From positions 739,378 to 803,377 of the forward strand of contig NZ_JBHSRI010000002.1 of assembly GCF_042658845.1 (NCBI RefSeq): 64,000 nt of DNA. Direction: 5' to 3'. Origin of the DNA: Paenisporosarcina macmurdoensis. Its GTDB lineage: Bacteria; Bacillota; Bacilli; Bacillales_A; Planococcaceae. Each line of letters starts with the position of its first letter. Position 1 is the stretch's first letter. Shown here one piece after another: positions 16,731 through 24,552 of the stretch. Under the pieces are notes generated by a model. The model ran no database searches and was not told the origin of the DNA. It saw only the letters and a list, made by a program, of their open reading frames with translations. The position numbers and the translations under genes are program-made.

Positions 16731-19514
16731 ATGCAAAATGTAAATTATGCAATCGTTGATATTGAAACAACTGGTCATTCCCCTGCAAAAGGAGATCGAA
16801 TGATTCAATTTGCTGTTGTTTTCGTTCGTGATTGGAAAATACAAACAACTTATTCAACCTTTATTCAGCCAGGAAAGAAAATTCCTTTTTTCATACAGGA
16901 CTTAACGAATATCTCTGATGAAGATGTCAAAGATGCTCCCATTTTTGAAGCAGTGGCTGGTGATATTTTTGACATGCTGCAGGACTGTGTATTCGTTGCG
17001 CATAATACGAATTTTGATTTGTCTTTTGTTCAAGCAGAATTTAAGCGAATCGGCTTTCCTTTGTGGAAGGGTAAGAAAATGGACACAGTTGAGTTATCTC
17101 GTCTGCTATTCCCGACCTCCTTTAGTTATAAACTTCAGGATATTACTTTAGAACGCGGTATCCAGCTAGCAAACGCTCATCGTGCAGACGATGATGCCTA
17201 CGCTACAGCAGAGTTGTTTATTGAGTGTATGAAAGAAATTGAAAAACTCCCAATTCAAACAATCGAACATATTCATAAACGGTCATTCCAATTAAAACAT
17301 GACATTTCATCGTTGTTCTTTGAAGCACTTCAGAAGAAAAGAGTCATGTCAAAAGTAGAAGATTTGGATATTTATAAAGGAATTGCTTTGCTTAAAAAAC
17401 AACTCCAACCAGATCCTGTCGAGTCATTTACGTACTATCCAGAAACAAAAAATCAAAAACGATTGATGTTCTCGGAAGGTTTACAAGACTTTAAAGAACG
17501 ACAAGGTCAATTTCAAATGATGGATGCCATTTGGCAAACTTTTCAAGGGAAAAATGAAATAGCGATAGAAGCATCAACAGGCATAGGAAAGACACTTAGT
17601 TATTTAATTCCTAGTTATTTTCATGCAAAACAACAGGGCAAGAAGGTATTAATTAGTACATATACGTCACACTTAATGGAGCAGTTGCATGAGGTGGAAG
17701 TTCCTAAATTAGAAGCAATCGTCAACAGCAAAGTAAATGTGGCGATCTTAAAAGGTGCACGACATTATCTTGATTTACATCGTTTTGAAGAATTGCTGCG
17801 AGCGGAAGATGAGTCTTACGATGATACATTCGCTATTTGTCAAATACTGGTGTGGCTCGCAAGGACACAAACAGGTGATGTGGGAGAATTAAATGTTTCA
17901 AGTGGTGGTCAATTTTTCTTAGACAAAGTAAGAAAAAATGCATTCTCTATAAAGTCATCTGAAATAAACGTTCATGATTTTCATTCGTATGCGTTAGCTC
18001 AAAGTCAAAAGGCCGATATATTAATTACCAATCATGCGATGTTGTTCACAGATAAACATCGATTAGAGCCTTTGTTAACCAATCAAATCACTTCATTCGT
18101 TATCGATGAAGCCCATCAGTTTGTGCAAGCGGCAAATGCTCGTGATGAACGGATTTTTTCATATACACAGTGGAAGTATGTATTTGGGCAACTCGGTACA
18201 CGTGACCAAGACCAATTAACGTCTTCCTTTGCACGTGTATTAGGACGTCAAGGTGTGGAAGTAACTAGCACCTTTGAAGAACTCGATCGGATGTATACAC
18301 ATTGTAGTGACAAGTTTGATGAGGCAGTCCTATCGCTTGTACAAAATGTCAGTCGTAAGAAGACAGCTAAATCTCACTCTAAACAAACCATTCTACTCGA
18401 AGAATTAGATTTAGATTTTGATGTATTAAACGAGGTCTACCATTATTTACAAAGATGGCTCACCATAGCTGAAAACTTGCTAGATCGAATTTCAACGAGT
18501 CAATTAGAATCTAGTCATAGTGAGAAATTAATCGTAGCAGAGTGGCAATACTGGCTAAATGAAATGAAAATAAAAACAGGAGAATGGGTTGATATTTTTC
18601 TATCTTCCCTTTCAGAGCATTCTGTATGGATTGAGCTTGATCGCAGAAGTGTTCCTGGCAGTTTACATGTCTATAAAAAACCTATTGATTCGACACGTGC
18701 TGTCAATGAAATATTTGATGAATGGCGTGGAAAAGCAGGTATCATCTGGACGTCCGGCACTTTATCTGTACCAGGAAATAGCCGATTTATTGTCAATCAA
18801 TTAGGACTTCCTGAAGAGGTTCAAATCAAGACGTATTCGGCATCAAGAGATTTTTACCAAGGCGCAAATTTATTTATTGTAGATGACATGCCGGATATTC
18901 AACATGTTTCACAATCTGATTTTATTGAAGCGGTTGCTGACGCGGTCATTCAAACTGTGTTAGTAACGGAAGGTCGATGTTTTGTGTTGTTTACATCACA
19001 AGAGATGTTGAGAAGAACAGTAGATTTAATTCAAGATACCAATTTACTTGAAGGTTATATGTTATTTGCACAAGGCATGACATCAGGTAGTCGAATGAAG
19101 CTGTTAAAATCCTTCCAACGATTCCGTAAATCTGTGTTGTTTGGAACGAATAGTTTTTGGGAAGGTGTCGATGTACCGGGAGATGCACTATCTGCAGTTA
19201 TCATGGTGCGATTGCCATTCTCTTCACCTGAAGAACCTGTTTTTAAAACCCAGGCAGAGCGTTTAACGAAACAAGGCATCAACTCCTTTACATCATTCGC
19301 GTTGCCTGAAGCTATTCTTAGATTCCGTCAAGGATTTGGGCGTTTAATTCGATCGTCTACGGACAGAGGTGTTTTTATTGTGCTTGACCGCCGAATCGAA
19401 TCGAAGTCTTACGGAAAAGAATTTATTCGTGCATTACCTGATATCCCGATGAAGAAAGTCTCCTTAGAAGATATGGTCTTAGACCTGGAACATTGGTATA
19501 ATGAGAATGTATGA
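16731..19514 (+). CDS. dinG: DinG-type helicase with N-terminal DEDDh exonuclease
   Basis: Large nuclease-helicase fusion. Residues about 5-165 form a DnaQ-like 3'-5' exonuclease (VDIETTG, AHNTNFDLSF, HRADDDAYAT). The rest is an XPD/DinG-family helicase with Walker A EASTGIGKTLSYL, a DEAH box (VIDEAHQF) and motif VI GFGRLIRSSTDRG. The Cys ligands of the iron-sulfur cluster seen in E. coli DinG are not evident, as in other Firmicute DinG. ATG 16731 is chosen; a TTG at 16722 is possible. ypmA follows by 22 bases. Confidence 0.93.
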   Translation: MQNVNYAIVDIETTGHSPAKGDRMIQFAVVFVRDWKIQTTYSTFIQPGKKIPFFIQDLTNISDEDVKDAPIFEAVAGDIFDMLQDCVFVAHNTNFDLSFVQAEFKRIGFPLWKGKKMDTVELSRLLFPTSFSYKLQDITLERGIQLANAHRADDDAYATAELFIECMKEIEKLPIQTIEHIHKRSFQLKHDISSLFFEALQKKRVMSKVEDLDIYKGIALLKKQLQPDPVESFTYYPETKNQKRLMFSEGLQDFKERQGQFQMMDAIWQTFQGKNEIAIEASTGIGKTLSYLIPSYFHAKQQGKKVLISTYTSHLMEQLHEVEVPKLEAIVNSKVNVAILKGARHYLDLHRFEELLRAEDESYDDTFAICQILVWLARTQTGDVGELNVSSGGQFFLDKVRKNAFSIKSSEINVHDFHSYALAQSQKADILITNHAMLFTDKHRLEPLLTNQITSFVIDEAHQFVQAANARDERIFSYTQWKYVFGQLGTRDQDQLTSSFARVLGRQGVEVTSTFEELDRMYTHCSDKFDEAVLSLVQNVSRKKTAKSHSKQTILLEELDLDFDVLNEVYHYLQRWLTIAENLLDRISTSQLESSHSEKLIVAEWQYWLNEMKIKTGEWVDIFLSSLSEHSVWIELDRRSVPGSLHVYKKPIDSTRAVNEIFDEWRGKAGIIWTSGTLSVPGNSRFIVNQLGLPEEVQIKTYSASRDFYQGANLFIVDDMPDIQHVSQSDFIEAVADAVIQTVLVTEGRCFVLFTSQEMLRRTVDLIQDTNLLEGYMLFAQGMTSGSRMKLLKSFQRFRKSVLFGTNSFWEGVDVPGDALSAVIMVRLPFSSPEEPVFKTQAERLTKQGINSFTSFALPEAILRFRQGFGRLIRSSTDRGVFIVLDRRIESKSYGKEFIRALPDIPMKKVSLEDMVLDLEHWYNENV

Positions 19515-19536
19515 GTAAACAGAGAAGGGGTTTCGA

Positions 19537-19707
19537 ATGGAAAGCAAAATTGAAATATTATCAACGGTTACGGTTGACTATCAATCAGACTTGTATAAAA
19601 TTGTGGACGCCTTGAATCGTACTTTAAAACATCGAGATTTAATGTTCGGACTTGCACTAGAGAAAGATAATCAAGAGAAAGCCGTTTTCACAATTTATAA
19701 AACGTAA
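19537..19707 (+). CDS. ypmA: YpmA family protein (DUF4264)
   Basis: 56-residue protein starting MESKIEILSTVTVDYQSDLY and ending AVFTIYKT, matching the short YpmA family found between dinG and ypmB in Bacillus. SD AGAAGGGG lies before ATG 19537. Function is unknown. It is easily missed because of its length. Confidence 0.87.
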   Translation: MESKIEILSTVTVDYQSDLYKIVDALNRTLKHRDLMFGLALEKDNQEKAVFTIYKT

Positions 19708-19716
19708 GGTGCATAC

Positions 19717-20199
19717 ATGAAACGATGGATTATTTTTATAAGTGTTTTTATTCTTTCGCTAAGCCTGGTTATTAGCTTGTTTGTTATTTGGAAAGCAGGG
19801 CAACCTTTTTCAGATGAACGAGATAAAGCTGAACTACTCGTGTTAAAGGAAGAAAAATTAAAAGAAGTATCAGTTTCAGAAGTCTATAATGGATCAAATA
19901 CATATGTTACCGTCAGTGGTAATGATGTAGACGGGAAAGGGAAAGTTGTATTTGTCCCAATTACCGGTAAAGATTTAGCCATTGAAGAAGTGATGCTGAA
20001 AGATGGAATTTCAAAAAAACAGGCGATAGATGCCGTACAAACCGAATTTAAAGTAAAAGAAGTGTTACATACTAAACTCGGTTGGGAACAAGACAATGCG
20101 GTTTGGGAAATCACTTTTTTGAATGAAAATGATAAATTAAATTACGTTTACTTATTGTTCGAAGACGGAAAATGGTGGAAACGTATTTTGAATTTGTAA
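19717..20199 (+). CDS. ypmB: Membrane-anchored PepSY-like protein YpmB
   Basis: 160 residues with one N-terminal signal anchor (about residues 4-26) and an extracytoplasmic part with two PepSY/DUF5590-like repeats, the second ending in KLNYVYLLFEDGKWWKRIL. Function is unknown; PepSY domains are thought to modulate peptidases. It lies between ypmA and aspB, as in B. subtilis. Confidence 0.88.
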   Translation: MKRWIIFISVFILSLSLVISLFVIWKAGQPFSDERDKAELLVLKEEKLKEVSVSEVYNGSNTYVTVSGNDVDGKGKVVFVPITGKDLAIEEVMLKDGISKKQAIDAVQTEFKVKEVLHTKLGWEQDNAVWEITFLNENDKLNYVYLLFEDGKWWKRILNL

Positions 20200-20215
20200 A
20201 AGGGGACGACTGTTT

Positions 20216-21418
20216 ATGAAACCGCAATTAGCTAATCGTGTTCACACATTAACACCATCAACAACACTGGCCATTACGGCAAAAGCGAAAGAGTTAAAAC
20301 AACAAGGCATTGATGTGATTGGTCTAGGTGCAGGAGAACCAGATTATAATACGCCTCAAAACATATTAGATGCAGCTCTTAAGTCAATGAATGAAGGCCA
20401 TACAAAATATACACCTGCTGGTGGTTTACCTGCCTTAAAAAAGGCGATTATTGACAAGTTACAACGAGATCAAGGATTGACTTATGAACCATCTGAAATT
20501 TTAGTAGGAATAGGTGCAAAACATGTACTCTATACGTTGTTCCAAGTTTTATTAAATGAACAAGATGAAGTCATCATCCCAATTCCATATTGGGTGAGTT
20601 ATCCTGAACAAGTTAAATTAGCTGGTGGTGTTCCTGTATATATTGAAGGAACAGCGGATCAACAATACAAAGTGTCAACACAACAGATTCAAGCTGCAAT
20701 AACTGAAAAAACACGTGCCATTATCTTAAATTCTCCTAGTAATCCATCTGGTATGATTTATTCGGAAGAAGAATTAACAGAAATCGCGAAAGTGTGCAAA
20801 GATGCAAATATATGGATTATCTCAGATGAGATTTATGAAAAATTGATTTATGGGGACGCAAAACATGTATCAATTGCTGAAACGTCGGATGATGCCAAAG
20901 AACGTACAATAGTCATAAACGGGGTGTCAAAATCTCATTCAATGACTGGATGGCGTATCGGTTATGCGGCTGGAAACAAAGAAGTAATTAAAGCAATGAC
21001 GGATTTAGCAAGCCACTCTACATCTAATCCTGTGACCACTTCTCAATATGCTGCAATAGAAGCGTATAATGGACCACAAGATACGGTTGAAGAGATGCGA
21101 GCAGCATTTGAATCGCGTTTAGAAATCATTTATCCAAAAGTGCAAGCTATCCCTGGCTTTAACGTATTAAAACCACAGGGTGCATTTTATTTACTACCGG
21201 AAGTCTCAGAAGCTGCACGCATGACTGGATACGCATCTGTGGATGCATTTGTAGATGCATTACTGACTGAAGCAAATGTTGCAGTAATTCCAGGTTCTGG
21301 GTTTGGTGCACCATCGACAATTCGCTTATCATATGCAACATCGCTTGATTTACTTGAAGCGGCTGTAGCTCGTATAGACACATTTGTACAATCAAAATGG
21401 CAAGAAGATTTGCTGTAA
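20216..21418 (+). CDS. aspB: Aspartate aminotransferase (class I, PLP)
   Basis: Transaminates oxaloacetate/glutamate to aspartate/2-oxoglutarate. The PLP-binding lysine sits in GVSKSHSMTGWRIG. NSPSNPSGMIY and SDEIYEKLIY are the standard cofactor contacts, and an Arg in RLSYATS binds the substrate carboxylate. 400 residues. It sits 15 bases before asnS, joining supply of aspartate with asparaginyl-tRNA synthesis. Confidence 0.95.
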   Translation: MKPQLANRVHTLTPSTTLAITAKAKELKQQGIDVIGLGAGEPDYNTPQNILDAALKSMNEGHTKYTPAGGLPALKKAIIDKLQRDQGLTYEPSEILVGIGAKHVLYTLFQVLLNEQDEVIIPIPYWVSYPEQVKLAGGVPVYIEGTADQQYKVSTQQIQAAITEKTRAIILNSPSNPSGMIYSEEELTEIAKVCKDANIWIISDEIYEKLIYGDAKHVSIAETSDDAKERTIVINGVSKSHSMTGWRIGYAAGNKEVIKAMTDLASHSTSNPVTTSQYAAIEAYNGPQDTVEEMRAAFESRLEIIYPKVQAIPGFNVLKPQGAFYLLPEVSEAARMTGYASVDAFVDALLTEANVAVIPGSGFGAPSTIRLSYATSLDLLEAAVARIDTFVQSKWQEDLL

Positions 21419-21433
21419 TCTCTGGAGGAACTT

Positions 21434-22729
21434 ATGAAAAAAATTATGATACACGATATGCCAAAACACTTAGGTGAAACTGTTAAATTAGGCGCTTGGT
21501 TAGCTAACAAGCGTTCTAGCGGAAAGATTGCTTTTTTACAACTACGCGATGGAACAGGATTTGTGCAAGGAGTAGTTGTTAAAGCGGAAGTACCTGAAGA
21601 ATTGTTTGCAATAGCAAAATCAATGACTCAAGAAACTTCAATGTATATCATTGGTGAAGTTACGAAAGACGAACGTTCTTCGTTCGGTTACGAACTTCAA
21701 GTTAAAGAAATCGAAGTTATTCACGAAGCAGTTGATTTCCCAATTACGCCAAAAGAACATGGTACAGAATTTTTAATGGACAATCGCCATTTATGGTTAC
21801 GTTCACGCAAACAACATGCCATTATGAAAATCCGTAATGAAGTAATTCGTGCAACATATGAATTTTTCAATGATAATGGGTTTGCAAAAGTAGATCCACC
21901 AATTTTGACTGGCTCTGCTCCTGAAGGAACGTCAGAATTATTCCAAACTAAATATTTTGATGAAGATGCTTATCTATCTCAATCAGGTCAACTTTATATG
22001 GAAGCTGCTGCAATGGCGCTTGGGAAAGTATTTTCATTTGGCCCAACATTCCGTGCAGAAAAATCTAAAACACGTCGACACTTAATTGAATTTTGGATGA
22101 TCGAACCCGAGATGGCTTTTGTAGAATTTGAAGAAAACTTGGAAGTCCAAGAACAATTCGTATCGTATGTTGTTCAGTCGGTATTAAAGAACTGTAAATT
22201 AGAATTAGAGCGTTTAGAGCGTGATGTGACGAAACTTGAACATATTCAAGCACCTTTCCCACGTATTTCTTATGATGATGCCATTATTTTCTTAAATGAA
22301 AATGGATTTGATGACATTAAGTGGGGAGATGACTTCGGTTCTCCACATGAAACGGCTATCGCTGAACATTATGAGAAGCCTGTATTTATCACACATTATC
22401 CAATTGGTATTAAACCGTTCTACATGCAACCACATCCAGACCGTGAAGATGTAGTTTTGTGTGCGGATTTAATCGCACCAGAAGGATACGGCGAAATTAT
22501 TGGTGGCTCAGAACGTGTTCATGATTACGATTTATTAAAACAACGTTTAGATGAACATGGTCTAGATCAAAAAGCATACGCTTGGTACTTAGAACTTCGT
22601 AAACAAGGTTCTGTACCTCACTCAGGATTTGGATTAGGTCTAGAGCGAACTGTAGCATGGATTAGTGGTGCAGAACACGTTCGTGAAGCAATTCCATTCC
22701 CACGTTTATTAAACCGATTGTATCCATAA
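21434..22729 (+). CDS. asnS: Asparaginyl-tRNA synthetase
   Basis: Class IIb synthetase with an N-terminal OB-fold anticodon-binding domain (about residues 1-110). Motif 2 reads FRAEKSKTRRHLIEFWMIE and motif 3 GFGLGLERTVAWISG. 431 residues, full length. SD TGGAGGAA precedes the ATG. No T-box leader lies upstream; expression must depend on the aspB transcript. Confidence 0.97.
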   Translation: MKKIMIHDMPKHLGETVKLGAWLANKRSSGKIAFLQLRDGTGFVQGVVVKAEVPEELFAIAKSMTQETSMYIIGEVTKDERSSFGYELQVKEIEVIHEAVDFPITPKEHGTEFLMDNRHLWLRSRKQHAIMKIRNEVIRATYEFFNDNGFAKVDPPILTGSAPEGTSELFQTKYFDEDAYLSQSGQLYMEAAAMALGKVFSFGPTFRAEKSKTRRHLIEFWMIEPEMAFVEFEENLEVQEQFVSYVVQSVLKNCKLELERLERDVTKLEHIQAPFPRISYDDAIIFLNENGFDDIKWGDDFGSPHETAIAEHYEKPVFITHYPIGIKPFYMQPHPDREDVVLCADLIAPEGYGEIIGGSERVHDYDLLKQRLDEHGLDQKAYAWYLELRKQGSVPHSGFGLGLERTVAWISGAEHVREAIPFPRLLNRLYP

Positions 22730-22769
22730 ATAGCACTGTAATAATATAAGTACAAAGGAGAGTTCAGGT

Positions 22770-23486
22770 ATGCAACAGCAAAATCCGGATCGGCTCCGTA
22801 TGTGGACAGAGCAGGGAAATGTAACTATTTCCCAGCTCTTTTTTCAACATTATAAAAAGTGTGATATACAAGATGACGAAGCCTTTCTCATTCTTCATAT
22901 GTTAGCGTTTATCGACAAAGGGAATCATTTTCCGACGCCTGACGATTTAGTGGGGCGTTCCCATTTTACACACGAACAAGTTAGCCGACATATGCAAAGA
23001 TTATTTCAAAAAGGATACCTATCCATACAGCAAAGATATGATGAAAAAGGTGTGCTATTTGAAGCTTTTTCATTCCATTCATTATGGAATCGGATAATAG
23101 ATCTTTTGCTGACGGAACAAACGACAGAAAAAGAAATGACTCAAAAAGAGCAAGAAGGCGATATTTTTCGTCTATTTGAGCAGGAATTTGGACGTTTGTT
23201 GTCACCGATGGAAAGTGAGACCATTGGAATGTGGATTGATCAAGATCAACAATCTCCTGAGCTCATCCGTGCAGCATTAAAAGAAGCCGTACTAGCTCAA
23301 AAGATGAGTTTACGTTATATCGACCGCATCTTGTTCGAATGGAAGAAGAAAAATGTTAAGACGATGAAAGATGTCGAAAAACAAGCTAGTCAATTTAGAA
23401 CGGTACCAGAACGAACAGCGTCACCAACACCAACACAGAAGACCAATAAAGTGCCTTTCTACAATTGGTTAGAAGAGCGAGAGTAG
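22770..23486 (+). CDS. dnaD: DNA replication initiation protein DnaD
   Basis: Primosome protein that helps load the replicative helicase at oriC and restart sites. The N-terminal winged-helix domain (about residues 15-105) contains GRSHFTHEQVSRHMQRLFQK. The C-terminal DnaB/DnaD domain (about 130-205) has the terminal YIDRILFEWKKKNV helix. SD AAAGGAGAG precedes the ATG. nth follows by 12 bases. Confidence 0.94.
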   Translation: MQQQNPDRLRMWTEQGNVTISQLFFQHYKKCDIQDDEAFLILHMLAFIDKGNHFPTPDDLVGRSHFTHEQVSRHMQRLFQKGYLSIQQRYDEKGVLFEAFSFHSLWNRIIDLLLTEQTTEKEMTQKEQEGDIFRLFEQEFGRLLSPMESETIGMWIDQDQQSPELIRAALKEAVLAQKMSLRYIDRILFEWKKKNVKTMKDVEKQASQFRTVPERTASPTPTQKTNKVPFYNWLEERE

Positions 23487-23498
23487 GGAAGTGAGTAA

Positions 23499-24167
23499 AT
23501 GTTAACAAAAGGGCAATGGGAGTATTGTTTATCAGAAATGGATAGGATGTTTCCGGATGCTCATTGTGAGCTTGTTCACAGCAATCCATTTGAGCTGACG
23601 ATTGCAACATTACTTTCCGCACAATGTACAGATGTTCTCGTAAATAAAGTAACGCCTGGTTTATTTGCCAAATATCAAACACCTCAAGATTATTTGAACG
23701 TTTCAATAGAAGAGCTTCAAAATGATATTAGGTCCATTGGATTATTTCGCAACAAAGCTAAAAATATTCAAGCGTTAAGTCGACTCGTAATCGAGCAATT
23801 TAATGGAGAAATACCAGCAAACCGCGATTTGTTAACAACACTTCCAGGAGTGGGTAGGAAGACGGCTAATGTCGTCGTATCCGTGGCTTTTGATATTCCA
23901 GCTCTAGCGGTAGATACACATGTAGAACGCGTGTCAAAACGCTTAGGTCTTTGCCGATGGAAAGATTCCGTGTTACAAGTTGAAGAGACAATCATGAAAA
24001 AGACACCGATGGACAAGTGGTCGCGAACACATCATCAACTCATTTTCTTCGGTCGTTATCATTGCAAGGCACAAAACCCACAATGCCCAGTTTGTCCTCT
24101 ATTGCCGTTATGTCGAGAAGGTAAGAAACGTGTGAACAAAGGGTTGGTTAAAATTGATTCGATTTGA
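23499..24167 (+). CDS. nth: Endonuclease III
   Basis: Base-excision repair DNA glycosylase/AP lyase for oxidised pyrimidines. The helix-hairpin-helix LPGVGRKTANVVVSVAF carries the catalytic Lys, and VDTHVERVS the catalytic Asp. The C-terminal [4Fe-4S] ligands are complete in CKAQNPQCPVCPLLPLC (C-x6-C-x2-C-x5-C). 222 residues. Overlaps ypoC by 14 bases. Confidence 0.96.
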   Translation: MLTKGQWEYCLSEMDRMFPDAHCELVHSNPFELTIATLLSAQCTDVLVNKVTPGLFAKYQTPQDYLNVSIEELQNDIRSIGLFRNKAKNIQALSRLVIEQFNGEIPANRDLLTTLPGVGRKTANVVVSVAFDIPALAVDTHVERVSKRLGLCRWKDSVLQVEETIMKKTPMDKWSRTHHQLIFFGRYHCKAQNPQCPVCPLLPLCREGKKRVNKGLVKIDSI

Positions 24168-24504
24168 CAAGTTCTCACAAAAAGATCACCTAAATGGCAT
24201 CTTACAGCAATGGTTTGCCGTGAAAGATCGTATTCAAAATGCTTATGAGCAGAAGGATCAAAATGTTCATAAGCACATGCTAGTAGCTATTGAGCTTTAT
24301 CAAAAACTACTGGTAGAAGCTTCTGAAACGGTTGTTTTTGATTCGGTTGAGTTGAAAAATTATGAAGTTCTTCCGCTAAACGGAGAAGAACGCTTTGAGT
24401 TTATCGTTACTCAACCTAGTCATTATGCAGCATATCGGCAACTAAATGAATTGTTTGAAGAAACCACAAAGAAAATGGCACGACTTCGAATTCAGTATAA
24501 ATAA
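24154..24504 (+). CDS. ypoC: YpoC family protein
   Basis: 116-residue soluble helical protein of unknown function in the B. subtilis ypoC position. It starts with TTG 24154 inside the nth 3' end, with AAAGGG 10 bases upstream. Assignment is by synteny, size and the helical pattern (KHMLVAIELYQKLLVEASE). A strong terminator shared with the convergent ponA follows. Confidence 0.8.
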   Translation: MIRFDKFSQKDHLNGILQQWFAVKDRIQNAYEQKDQNVHKHMLVAIELYQKLLVEASETVVFDSVELKNYEVLPLNGEERFEFIVTQPSHYAAYRQLNELFEETTKKMARLRIQYK

Positions 24505-24542
24505 AAAGAAGCAAATCCTTTTAAGGATTTGCTTCTTTTTTA
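24503..24542. terminator. Bidirectional terminator between ypoC and ponA
   Basis: Perfect 18-bp stem AAAAAGAAGCAAATCCTT/AAGGATTTGCTTCTTTTT with a TT loop. Serves both convergent genes. Confidence 0.92.
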
Positions 24543-24552
24543 TTTATGGAGA